Of a stretch of 64,000 bases of DNA, positions 34,490 through 41,823 are shown in pieces. A program made the position numbers and the translations under genes. Within the stretch, counting starts at the first letter, position 1. Each line of letters opens with the position of its first letter. Under the pieces are notes generated by a model, which saw nothing but the letters and a program-made list of their open reading frames with translations, searched no databases and had not been told where the DNA came from. This stretch comes from Enterococcus montenegrensis (GTDB taxonomy: Bacteria; Bacillota; Bacilli; Lactobacillales; Enterococcaceae): positions 976,001 through 1,040,000 of the forward strand of contig NZ_CP120467.1 of assembly GCF_029983095.1 (NCBI RefSeq), read 5' to 3'.

Positions 34490-34895
34490 TTGTTTACCTC
34501 ATTTGTAAAGTTGCTTCTATTCTATCATTTCGTTGTTTGAATTGCTTTTAATTTTTATTAGGTGAAAAGTTTTTTTGCCGTTTTATTCAAAAACACTGAT
34601 AAAGAAATATCAGAAAATTGAGAAATTTTTGTTTTAGCTTAAAATAAATTAATATAGATTTAATAAAAATAACGGTTGTAATAGTTTGTGAAATGTCTTA
34701 TTATCTTTTTAAGATATTTTATGTCATAAATTTATTGTGAACTGTTGGTTAATTTGGTATCTCTCGTTATCGTACGAATTTTTTTCTTTAAGATAGATAA
34801 CTATTTTTGAGGTATATCATTTCCCAAAAATTCTATTTTTGTTTACAATAAACTTATGAATGATAAATGTTATTATAAAGGAGAGGTGACTTTCT
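34490..34895. other. AT-rich divergent intergenic region
   Basis: About 400 bases between the exporter operon and a TetR gene. TTTACA at 34842-34847 and TATTAT near 34871 are poorly spaced. No ORF or RNA fold is recognised. Confidence 0.45.
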
Positions 34896-35474
34896 ATGCG
34901 TCGTAAGGTTTATACAAAAGATCAAATATTGAAAGCCGCTTATGAAGTTATTTCAAAAGATGGCTTCAGTAAGTTTACAGCCCGTAACATTGCTAAAAAA
35001 ATGGGGATTTCAACCCAGCCGATTTATTTAGAGTTTAAAAATATGCAAGATCTTAAAAACACTTTGGTTGAAACAGTTATGCGTGATTTACAAGAAAATG
35101 TCTTTCCGATTAAGCATACAGGAAATCAAATTGTTGACTTGGGTTTGAATTACATTAATTTTGCCCAAGAAAATCGTAATTTGTATGTTGCCTTATTTGT
35201 TGATGAATATGGCGGCGGCAAAATGATGCACGAGTTTTCATATGAATACTTCAAAAATATGGTGGCAAATTGCCCAGAATATGCTGACTTGTCTGACGAG
35301 TACATCAAAGCACTTCATGATGGGACTTGGATCACAGTGACAGGAATTGCTTCTTTGATGTCTTCTGGTATTATTCACCCTTCTCAAGAACAAATTGGTG
35401 AATTAATTCAATCTGCTGTTGATGGTATTTTGAAAATGGAGGCTCCAGAAAAAATTTTTAATGGGGAAGGCTAG
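34896..35474 (+). CDS. TetR-family transcription regulator (intact)
   Basis: 192-aa TetR/AcrR repressor. The N-terminal HTH spans about 5-50 (ILKAAYEVISKDGFSKFTAR, then NIAKKMGISTQPIYLEFKNM). The C-terminal part is all-helical, with a WITVTGIASLMSSGII segment (about 147-162) as the ligand and dimer region. It is a close relative of the frameshifted gene at 3951-4516. AAAGGAGAGGTG precedes the ATG. Possible targets are itself and the divergent exporter operon; no operator is obvious. Confidence 0.88.
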   Translation: MRRKVYTKDQILKAAYEVISKDGFSKFTARNIAKKMGISTQPIYLEFKNMQDLKNTLVETVMRDLQENVFPIKHTGNQIVDLGLNYINFAQENRNLYVALFVDEYGGGKMMHEFSYEYFKNMVANCPEYADLSDEYIKALHDGTWITVTGIASLMSSGIIHPSQEQIGELIQSAVDGILKMEAPEKIFNGEG

Positions 35475-35657
35475 TTTACTAGTGAAAAATCACGCTTATA
35501 AAAGAAAGATGCGTCTTAGCTGTTCATAATACTTTTTCTTTCAAAGGCAGGCTGTTTTTAAAAGGAGTAGTCCATGACAGTTAATTCGCGTTTTTTTATG
35601 AGGTACATCTTAATTGACTTTTTTTCAATTTTGACGAAAATAAAAGAAGTAGCCCAT

Positions 35658-35745
35658 GGAGAGTTGGCAGAGCGGTAATGCACTGGACTCGAAATCCAGC
35701 GAGCCGGTTTACACCGGTGCACGGGTTCAAATCCCGTACTCTCCT
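35658..35745 (+). tRNA. tRNA-Ser (anticodon CGA)
   Basis: Acceptor GGAGAGT pairs with ACTCTCC. The anticodon stem-loop CTGGACTCGAAATCCAG shows CGA. The long variable arm (GAGCCGGTTTACACCGGTGC) is class II, as expected for serine, and the T arm is CGGGTTCAAATCCCG. No CCA is encoded. The base after ACTCTCC is T where serine tRNAs normally have G. A mobile element begins immediately after. TTGACT at 35614 is a possible -35. Confidence 0.95.
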
Positions 35746-35747
35746 TA
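35730..35747 (+). repeat. attL (3' end of tRNA-Ser)
   Basis: AATCCCGTACTCTCCTTA. It matches 40022-40039 with one mismatch (C/T); the shared 13-bp core is CGTACTCTCCTTA. Confidence 0.8.
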
Positions 35748-35821
35748 TCTTGATTTTGTAAAGTGTTAGAAACCCTTATCTGAAGGCAATCAGTGGGTTT
35801 CCAACGCTTTATTTTTTTGTT

Positions 35822-35841
35822 TTGACTGCATTTTGACTGCA
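35822..35841 (+). repeat. arm-type integrase site pair, left
   Basis: TTGACTGCA at 35822-35830 and again at 35833-35841, 11 bp apart. The same pair with the same spacing and orientation occurs at the right end. Confidence 0.7.
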
Positions 35842-35842
35842 T

Positions 35843-36352
35843 TTAGTCACTCATGACCTTCGCAAACACATTTGGAACCTCTTTTTCCATCTTTTTTGTA
35901 ACATGAGAGTAGAGGTCTAACGTCACTTGAATTGATGAGTGGCCTAAGCGTTCCGAGATTACTTTAGGACTTACTCCAGCTTCAAGAAGTAGGGTTGCGT
36001 GAGTATGCCGGAAACCGTGGATAGTAATTTCTCGTAGTTTGTTTTTGTTAATAGTTTGAAGCATCCAAGTTCTTGGTTTGGAAAGTTGAATAAAAGAGTT
36101 GCTTTCTTGGCCAGAAAATACTAATTGATTTGGTTCCAAAGTGTTATGGCCAAACTGAAGCATAAGTGCCTTTTGTTCTACTCTCCATCTTTTTAGAATA
36201 GCAAGAGTTTGATCGTCCAATGCAACCGAACGATTAGAATGTTTTGTCTTTGGTGTTTCTAAATAGAGACGTTTATTTTTTCCTCTAGCGAGTGTTTGTC
36301 GTATATGAATACATTTGTTCTCAAAATCAACCGAGCGCCATTCTAAGCTTGC
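35843..36352 (-). pseudogene. truncated tyrosine integrase
   Basis: Only the C-terminal catalytic part of a phage/Tn916-type integrase remains, about 165 residues from SLEWRSVDFENK to the end. His-x-x-Arg is in HGFRHTHATLL, the second His in LGHSSIQVT and the nucleophile Tyr in LDLYSHV. The first catalytic Arg, which lies just before the ALEW-like motif in this family, and the whole arm-binding N-terminal domain are missing. The sequence beyond 36350 belongs to another gene. A junction near an AAGCTT at 36345-36350 marks the deletion. It sits next to attL, the normal place for int. Confidence 0.85.
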
Positions 36353-36648
36353 TGGTATAAATAAGAGCACTGGCTACAAATATCTGAAGGATGCTCATTT
36401 TATGGCTGAATACAGAGCTTTGAGACGAGAAGCTATGCAACAGTCACCGCTAACTACAGAAGGCCTCGGAAGAAGCTGTGGCTGTTTTAAAAGAGGTCAT
36501 GCTGGACAAAGAAGCGGCTCCGAATGCCCGAGTTCAGTCAGCGAAGAATGTGCTGGACATTGCTTATAGGTCGATTGAGCTGAATGACATCCAGGAACAG
36601 CTGGACGAGCTGAAGCATACAGTGGGGGAAGCCTATGAAAAGGAATAG
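36345..36648 (+). pseudogene. phage small-terminase-like/HTH protein fragment, frameshifted
   Basis: The first frame gives KLAGINKSTGYKYLKDAHFM and then AEYRALRREAMQQ, an HTH like that of phage terminase small subunits. The neighbouring frame continues with LQKASEEAVAVLKEVMLDKE and ends with LNDIQEQLDELKHTVGEAYE followed by KE and TAG. At least two single-base losses, near 36439-36452, break it, and the 5' end is lost at the junction with the integrase. Codon use is richer in G and C than in its neighbours. Confidence 0.65.
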
Positions 36649-36848
36649 CAGTCTTCAAAGGCAGATTGAAGTCCTCCGTGGACAAGTGAACCACTGCTTT
36701 TCGCAAACGTGTGTTTATCCTTAAACGTTTCTACGGGTTGAATGCTGCTCAGATTTCTAAGCAAGTTGGGAAGTGGGGGAAGGTGATCACTGAGGAAGTA
36801 GATGTTGCAGCAGTTGCCTTCTGTCAGTCTCTGGGGATTCTGGAATAG
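36635..36848 (+). pseudogene. frameshifted phage-like small protein remnant
   Basis: ATG 36635 starts MKRNSSLQRQIEVLRGQVN. After a shift the next frame reads RKRVFILKRFYGLNAAQISK and ends AVAFCQSLGILE with TAG at 36846-36848. It overlaps the previous fragment by 14 nt, as genes in a phage operon do. I do not recognise the family. Confidence 0.45.
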
Positions 36849-36860
36849 ATAGCTGTTGTT

Positions 36861-36869
36861 TGATATAAT
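36861..36869 (+). promoter_or_regulatory. extended -10 promoter
   Basis: TGATATAAT, an extended -10, upstream of the LSM-like gene. A GCGGAGGC/GCTTCCGC hairpin follows in the leader at about 36906-36926. Confidence 0.45.
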
Positions 36870-36955
36870 AAGTTGTCGGAAATATTACTTAGCGGTTGGA
36901 GGTGGCGGAGGCTTCGTGCTTCCGCTTTCTGCTATTCTAGGAAGGAGCCAGTGTG

Positions 36956-37159
36956 ATGAATCTTAGACCATATTTTGAAAAGAATGTACGGATTGTTTAT
37001 AAAGATGGCGAGGTAATTACCGGTTTCGTGAAGACTTACACCCCTGCAATTGATACCGAGGAAGAACTTTATGATGAGATTGCCTTGATTGGTACAAAGT
37101 ACGGGGGCTTAAACGAAGTTGGCGAAGAGGAGATAGAATCCATTGAGATCATTGAATAG
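36956..37159 (+). CDS. small LSM-like phage/element protein
   Basis: 67-aa protein: NLRPYFEKNVRIVYKDGEVI (2-21), then TGFVKTYTPAIDTEEEL and a C terminus EIESIEII. The pattern of a short helix, VRIVYKDGEVITGFV strands with a Gly-rich turn, and a final I-x-x-I-E strand is that of Sm/LSM-like small proteins common in Firmicute prophages. GAAGGAG lies 8 nt before the ATG. Role unknown; possibly RNA-related by fold only. It precedes the NA37 operon but has a separate promoter after it. Confidence 0.6.
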   Translation: MNLRPYFEKNVRIVYKDGEVITGFVKTYTPAIDTEEELYDEIALIGTKYGGLNEVGEEEIESIEIIE

Positions 37160-37200
37160 CTCTTTTGACGAATTTACGTTCGCCTGTTATCAGTGGTTTG

Positions 37201-37305
37201 TGGTATAATTTTGTCATAATCCTTTTAGATTATATCCGTTTGGTGGGCTTGGGAAACGCTTGTTTTCTAAGCTCACTTTTGATTTAATTGTGTTAACGGA
37301 TATAA
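37201..37305 (+). promoter_or_regulatory. extended -10 promoter and structured leader of the NA37 operon
   Basis: TGGTATAAT (37201-37209) is an extended -10. The leader then folds as three nested stems: TTATATCCGTT (37230-37240) / AACGGATATAA (37295-37305), GTGGGCTT (37243-37250) / AAGCTCAC (37269-37276) and AAAC (37254-37257) / GTTT (37262-37265). No T run follows. It ends 21 nt before the start codon. Confidence 0.6.
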
Positions 37306-37326
37306 ATAGCAGAAAGAAGGATTATG

Positions 37327-38388
37327 ATGACATTAATTATTTCTAAAATGATTGTTCATAAACTAAATATCAACAATTTACGCCCTGTTTTGAATGATAC
37401 ATGCATTGATTTAAGTAATAAGGACTTGCAAGAAGCATTACCTTTTTTTCAAAAACATATTATAAATTCTAGAAAACAAGGGGCTATGAAAAGATGTCAG
37501 TTTGCAGATATTGAAGACAATTCAATTCGAAAATCCATGACTAAAATTATCGAAGCTCAAGATACTGATGAGCTTGATGGAATATTTATTGAAGAATCAC
37601 GCTGGCTAACACAAAGATTGGCGGAGCGAATAAGACACTCATCATCTCGAAGTGATGGATCTCTTTTTGTGATACTGTACCAAGATAATGAAAAGAAATT
37701 TGTTGGGTTACTTAAGATGGATCCAAATGATGGTGTTCAAGTAAATGCCGATCTATCGATTACGGTACGGAGAGATATGCTGCCTTCGATTAATGAAAAG
37801 CTTCATAAATCGGCATTGATTGAGCTTAAAGAATATAGGGAAAATGAATTTCATCTGTTTGTTTTAGATAAGCAAAAAGGGATTAACGAGGCACGGTATT
37901 TTATGGAGTATTTTTTAAATGCCAAAGAATTATCCTCAGATAAAAACATGACCAAGTTTATTCAAAGCGAAATTGTCAACTCCTTTGATCAGTTAATAGA
38001 AATAGCATCTAAACCTAAATTAAATAGTGAATTGAGAAAGCGATTTTTGGAACAAGATAAGTTTGATATTGATACCGATTTAGAGCCTATTCTCAGACCA
38101 CTATTGAAAGAGCCTTTTAGAAATCTTGACCTAGCAGAGAGCATAAGTGATTTTAAGGACAAGATACTACAAGTGTATCCAGATGCTCAGTTCACTTTTG
38201 TTCCGGATGAAGGAGTTGTAAAAGAAGTGATTTTTAGGACACCTAACAAAAATGTGGAATTTAGATTTTCTCCTACTCTTACATTTGAAGATGATTACTT
38301 TATTGAACCACGGCCAAACGGTGATGTTATAGTAACTTTGAAAAATGGAATTGGAAGCGAATTAGAACAAGTCCACACTAGGAGGTAG
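37327..38388 (+). CDS. nucleoid-associated protein-like (NA37/YejK family), element cargo
   Basis: 353-aa soluble protein resembling the 37-kDa nucleoid-associated family (NdpA/YejK). It begins with a strand-helix IISKMIVHKLN. Next come a helix pair with ALPFFQKHIINSRKQGAMKR (about 37-56), a middle SSRSDGSLFVILYQDNEKKF (about 101-120) and VGLLKMDPNDGVQVN, the typical small-beta domain of the family. The C-terminal segment (about 280-340) is beta-rich (VVKEVIFRTPNKNVEFRFS). Family members bind nucleoid DNA; the role here is unknown. It starts at the second of two ATGs, with AGAAGG 6 nt before it. It is 5 nt upstream of the membrane-protein gene, so they form one operon. Confidence 0.65.
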   Translation: MTLIISKMIVHKLNINNLRPVLNDTCIDLSNKDLQEALPFFQKHIINSRKQGAMKRCQFADIEDNSIRKSMTKIIEAQDTDELDGIFIEESRWLTQRLAERIRHSSSRSDGSLFVILYQDNEKKFVGLLKMDPNDGVQVNADLSITVRRDMLPSINEKLHKSALIELKEYRENEFHLFVLDKQKGINEARYFMEYFLNAKELSSDKNMTKFIQSEIVNSFDQLIEIASKPKLNSELRKRFLEQDKFDIDTDLEPILRPLLKEPFRNLDLAESISDFKDKILQVYPDAQFTFVPDEGVVKEVIFRTPNKNVEFRFSPTLTFEDDYFIEPRPNGDVIVTLKNGIGSELEQVHTRR

Positions 38389-38393
38389 TAAAA

Positions 38394-39845
38394 ATGCAAA
38401 ATCAGATACTTAATTTTGTTGAAAAATATAACGATAAAGTTGTAACTGATGTTGCTCGTAGGATGGAATTGAGATTCATTGTTCCGGTTAATGAATTAGA
38501 TAGTATTGACTTCTTAAACAAATCAGAGATCGTTAGCAACTCATTTATTTATGACTCTCTCGATCCTTTCGTTGGAAATGTAGCAGAGTTTATCAAATCG
38601 TTTGGAGACAACGGCTACAAAGAAGTCAGCAAGGAAGTACAAGTGACTGTGACAATAAAAAAGGACAAAATAGAATTCGATTTGATAGACAATTTTTACT
38701 TTTTCTTAAATCATGCTAATTTCTTTTCCGCTATTCCGGATGTTAAGGTTAATAATTCTTCAAAAAAATTAATTGTGCTATTAGTTGGAGAGAACTTGGA
38801 GTTTGAATCAAAATTTATTCATATATTTAATTTTGAACAATTCTCCAAAAATCTTACGACTGCGTTTAATGATGATATTGATGAGGAAGAACTCTCTGAA
38901 TTGGAGGTTCTTAATTCAGTTTTCAAGAATAAAAAGTTAAATAATTATTTAGATTATCCGATATCTTGGATATCTATATCGGATAATACGCAGGCTAGGC
39001 CTTTATTTAAACATGCTGTGTTAGAAACTTTTTTTTCAATTGTAAGCAATACAGTAGTTTCTAAAACTAAATTCATAATTCGTGGTTATAAAACCGTTCA
39101 TTTGGATATTTCTGGTAAAAAAGAAGTATCTGGAGAAGTTTGTAATATTATTGGAGAATTAATGAAGTTTATAATAGATAAACAGAGAAACCATGATAAG
39201 CTATTACTTTTAAGAAATACATGTACTTTGTATATGGATAGTGACGAAGATATTGCTGGTTTAGAAAAGAAAATTTTTGAGATAAAGAAGAATGTAGAAT
39301 ATAACTTTAATGCTTATATCCAAGACAAAATAAAAATATTTTTGGATCAAAAAAATCAGCTGCTACAAGAGTTTATTAGTACAACAAAAAAAATTGAGGA
39401 GCTTACTAATTCGCTAGTCAGTCAAATACGAACCGTCTTATTGAGCCTGTTAGGAACTATTTTTATTGGTTTAATAAAGGATATAAATAATAGTAAGTCT
39501 TCCGCAATGCTAAATTTAGTTTTACTGAGTTATATATTTTTCTTTGTTATACAATTAATTATTGTTATATATCAAAATCAGCAGCAACAGTCTTTGTTGA
39601 ACAGTTTGAAAAGATACACTGAAGAATTTGGAAAAATAGAGACCAGTATAGAAAATGATTATTCTTTTTCAAGCCTAAAAAAAAGATATTTGGATAAATC
39701 AGTAGGCATTTATAATACTTATAGATGTTGGACTATCGTCCTTATGAGTGTACTTATTGTTTTGTTTGTATTATTATTTTTTTCAAATAGGTTTGTTAAA
39801 TTTTCAATACCAAAAGATATAATAAAGACAATAATTGGATACTAA
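38394..39845 (+). CDS. unknown protein with C-terminal membrane domain, partner of the NA37 protein
   Basis: 483-aa protein that I cannot assign to a family. The first roughly 300 residues are soluble, charged and mixed alpha/beta. Residues about 290-345 are rich in Lys, Glu and Gln with a coiled-coil look (KIKIFLDQKNQLLQEFISTT). Three hydrophobic segments follow at about 345-362 (IRTVLLSLLGTIFIGLI), 370-394 (LNLVLLSYIFFFVIQLIIVI) and 444-466 (TIVLMSVLIVLFVLLFF), with a second polar helix region between the last two. AGGAGG precedes the ATG. It is AT-rich, like many recently acquired genes. Pairing a DNA-associated protein with a membrane protein suggests a sensor-effector arrangement; that is inference. 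Confidence 0.6.
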   Translation: MQNQILNFVEKYNDKVVTDVARRMELRFIVPVNELDSIDFLNKSEIVSNSFIYDSLDPFVGNVAEFIKSFGDNGYKEVSKEVQVTVTIKKDKIEFDLIDNFYFFLNHANFFSAIPDVKVNNSSKKLIVLLVGENLEFESKFIHIFNFEQFSKNLTTAFNDDIDEEELSELEVLNSVFKNKKLNNYLDYPISWISISDNTQARPLFKHAVLETFFSIVSNTVVSKTKFIIRGYKTVHLDISGKKEVSGEVCNIIGELMKFIIDKQRNHDKLLLLRNTCTLYMDSDEDIAGLEKKIFEIKKNVEYNFNAYIQDKIKIFLDQKNQLLQEFISTTKKIEELTNSLVSQIRTVLLSLLGTIFIGLIKDINNSKSSAMLNLVLLSYIFFFVIQLIIVIYQNQQQQSLLNSLKRYTEEFGKIETSIENDYSFSSLKKRYLDKSVGIYNTYRCWTIVLMSVLIVLFVLLFFSNRFVKFSIPKDIIKTIIGY

Positions 39846-39902
39846 AATGAAATTAAAAACCGTCCACAAAGTGAACGGCCGCCCCACGTTAGATGAGAAA
39901 TT

Positions 39903-39922
39903 TTGACTGCAAATTGACTGCA
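39903..39922 (+). repeat. arm-type integrase site pair, right
   Basis: TTGACTGCA at 39903-39911 and 39914-39922, same spacing and orientation as the left pair. Confidence 0.7.
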
Positions 39923-40021
39923 TTAAAAATAATTATGTGAAATTACATGAGAGTATCTCGGATAAATTAAGTTTGAAAAGCGCATTTTAACAATCAGAAA
40001 AAGTGCTTAAATACAGCTCTT

Positions 40022-40039
40022 AATCTCGTACTCTCCTTA
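40022..40039 (+). repeat. attR
   Basis: AATCTCGTACTCTCCTTA, the repeat of the tRNA 3' end with one mismatch. Confidence 0.8.
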
Positions 40040-40045
40040 AAGATT

Positions 40046-40088
40046 ACGCTAGGCAAAAGTTATTTTGACTTTTGCCTAGCGTTTTTTG
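40046..40088 (+). terminator. intrinsic terminator, probably the original tRNA-Ser terminator
   Basis: ACGCTAGGCAAAAGT / ACTTTTGCCTAGCGT, perfect 15 bp, then T6. It lies right after attR, where the tRNA's own terminator would be before insertion. Confidence 0.85.
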
Positions 40089-40402
40089 TCGTAAGATATG
40101 TTTATATAGTTTTTTACTGACTATAATCTTTTGCAAGCTTTTATTTGAACGTGTTAGGGTGGTTGATTAAAACAAATGCTTTCCCAAAAGTGTTTGTGAT
40201 ATGCTTGCTTTTTAGTACCGTTTTTCAAAATAACAAATCAGATGGAAATTATAGTTTTAGTGTAGCAACTTGTTTTTTATTTAATTATTTGTGATGAGGA
40301 ATTAGAGAGCTATTTGCTCCTTTTTTTCGTTGCTTTATGTAAAATTTTTTTACGATTTTTTTTATTTTTACTTTTTTTGAAATAAGGTTGTTGGTAATTT
40401 AT

Positions 40403-40430
40403 TTGCGATTGATTAAAAAAGTGTTAAAAT
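40403..40430 (+). promoter_or_regulatory. promoter of the unknown gene at 40474
   Basis: TTGCGA (40403-40408), 16-bp spacer, TAAAAT (40425-40430) with extended TGT. Confidence 0.6.
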
Positions 40431-40473
40431 AAAAATAGAAAAAGTGGGATGAAATAATCAAGGAGGGATTAAA

Positions 40474-40962
40474 ATGAATCACAAAGAAAATCAGATAGAA
40501 ACGGATTTGACGAAAGAAGATTTGCGATATTTTAATGCTTTTGCCAATGTTCCGCTATCGCAAGCAGAGTATTCAGATTTTAAACAGCTTAAAGACGCCA
40601 TTACAGGAAATGAAGAGAGAATTGTGGTGAAAGGAAAACTTGCATTTATGTTGCTAATTAGTGTTGTGCCATTATTTCCATTTATTAAAGCATCTAAAAT
40701 GATTACTTCTGTGTTGCAATCTGGAGATGACTGCAATAGTGCCGAGCTGTTGATGAAGTTAGCTAAACGTAACAATGATGCTCACGGCATAGCTAAAGAG
40801 ATGTACACCAGTTTGGCTTTGGTGGGAAATGCAGTGATTCGTTTGGGTGGGCAGACGGTTAACGTCTTAGCCCACGAATACGATTTGACATACAGTGGTG
40901 ATATACAACAACGAGATTTCAAATTTATTTTTGAATTAAAACCTGTTGCTGCAGAGATTTGA
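40474..40962 (+). CDS. hypothetical protein with one hydrophobic segment
   Basis: 162-aa protein of unknown family. The N-terminal third is polar (TKEDLRYFNAFANVPLSQAE). Residues about 57-74 (LAFMLLISVVPLFPFIKA) form a hydrophobic helix, and the rest is amphipathic, ending in a beta-like RDFKFIFELKPV. A strong AAGGAGGG site and a good promoter indicate a real gene. It lies just outside the right end of the tRNA-Ser element. It could be a small membrane protein, or a folded protein with a buried helix. Confidence 0.6.
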   Translation: MNHKENQIETDLTKEDLRYFNAFANVPLSQAEYSDFKQLKDAITGNEERIVVKGKLAFMLLISVVPLFPFIKASKMITSVLQSGDDCNSAELLMKLAKRNNDAHGIAKEMYTSLALVGNAVIRLGGQTVNVLAHEYDLTYSGDIQQRDFKFIFELKPVAAEI

Positions 40963-41063
40963 AGTGGTAAATGAAGTGAATTTGAAATGAAAGACTTAAA
41001 TGAGAAGTGATAGTTTTTATACCGCACACATTTTTTCGTGCATGGCGGGAAAATAAAACTTTA

Positions 41064-41088
41064 ACCAAACTCATTTTGGTCTTTTTTT
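41064..41088 (+). terminator. intrinsic terminator
   Basis: ACCAAA (41064-41069) / TTTGGT (41075-41080) followed by CTTTTTTTA. Short stem but classic T run. Confidence 0.65.
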
Positions 41089-41142
41089 ATTTCACTAAAA
41101 GTGTTAGATATCTATATAATAGAAAGAAAACAGGAGGCAATT

Positions 41143-41619
41143 ATGCGTAGAAAAGATCGCGAAGTTACAGAAGTAGCAACAATAAAGCAAATAGTGGCCC
41201 AATGTTTGGTTTTACGTTTGGCAATGACGCAAGCAGACTACCCTTATATTGTGCCCGTTAATTTTGGTTATGAATGGTCAGGAGAAAATGATTTGACGCT
41301 TTTTATTCATGGTGCAAAGACAGGGCTAAAATTGGCGTTGCTGGCTAAAAATAATAAGATTGGTTTTGAAATGGACTGTGGGCAGCAACTGCTCATAGAT
41401 GAAAAAAAACAATCCTATTCTTATGCCTACCAAAGCATAATTGGGACCGGAGAGGCATTGATTTTAACCGATGAAAAGAAAAAGAGAGCGGCGTTACAAA
41501 AAATTGTCACGCATTATGACCCAAAAAAAGAAGTGGTAATCTCTAACAAAGCGCTAAATGCCACAGCGGTGATTGCAATTAAAGTCAATAGCTTGACTGC
41601 AAAAGTCCACACGCCATAA
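41143..41619 (+). CDS. pyridoxamine 5'-phosphate oxidase-like flavin-binding protein
   Basis: 158-aa protein of the PNPOx-like split-barrel superfamily, NimA-like branch. It opens MRRKDREVTEVATIKQIVAQ, then VLRLAMTQADYPYIVPVNFG (about 26-45), LTLFIHGAKTGLKLALLAKN (about 55-74) and a SIIGTGEALIL strand (about 106-116). These proteins bind FMN or haem and reduce or detoxify small molecules; the substrate is unknown. ATG 41143 follows CAGGAGG; a 14-codon upstream extension has no site. No terminator is evident after it. Confidence 0.82.
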   Translation: MRRKDREVTEVATIKQIVAQCLVLRLAMTQADYPYIVPVNFGYEWSGENDLTLFIHGAKTGLKLALLAKNNKIGFEMDCGQQLLIDEKKQSYSYAYQSIIGTGEALILTDEKKKRAALQKIVTHYDPKKEVVISNKALNATAVIAIKVNSLTAKVHTP

Positions 41620-41766
41620 GTGTGGAAAAAAGCAATAAAGTTAGTAGAAAATACATGCTGCTTTTAAGACAGCGGGCTAATTTTTTATAAAATATTAAGA
41701 GAAAGTAAAAAACTTTTTTGGATAAAAGGGCATTTGGTAAATTCAGTCGTAGGATTATTAATTTTA

Positions 41767-41775
41767 TGTTATGAT
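41767..41775 (+). promoter_or_regulatory. asnB extended -10
   Basis: TGTTATGAT, an extended -10 without a clear -35. The leader before asnB is about 45 nt, too short for a T-box. Confidence 0.45.
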
Positions 41776-41823
41776 AAGTCCTGGTTTGTAGAAAATGAAA
41801 TTTTAATAATAGGACGTGAAAAT

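Larger units (their letters stand above)
35748..40039. mobile_element. 4.3-kb integrative element in tRNA-Ser
   Basis: Bounded by the att repeat at 35730-35747 and 40022-40039. Inside, from left: arm-type repeats, a truncated integrase on the minus strand, two frameshifted phage-like fragments of higher GC, a small LSM-like gene, a two-gene operon (NA37-domain protein plus membrane protein) and a second pair of arm-type repeats. There is no replication, packaging or transfer gene. Loss of the first catalytic Arg means it cannot excise by itself. It looks like a decayed satellite or prophage remnant that kept one cargo operon. Confidence 0.8.
39846..40473. other. right end of the element and flank without genes
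   Basis: Contains a CCGT/ACGG hairpin (39859-39880), the right arm-type repeats, attR, the terminator that probably belonged to tRNA-Ser, and the promoter of the next gene. Otherwise AT-rich with no ORF. Confidence 0.6.

Noticed and set aside
35558..35842. Minus-strand ORF across tRNA-Ser
   Set aside because: It reads through the antisense of a tRNA gene and the att site; no family features.
37327..39845. Naming the NA37/membrane pair as the Kiwa defence system
   Set aside because: Kiwa has a small four-helix KwaA first and a DUF4868 KwaB second. Here the soluble protein comes first, the membrane protein is 483 aa, and I cannot see DUF4868.
41620..41823. T-box riboswitch before asnB
   Set aside because: Only about 200 nt lie between the genes and the transcript probably starts near 41782; there is no T-box sequence or terminator-antiterminator fold.
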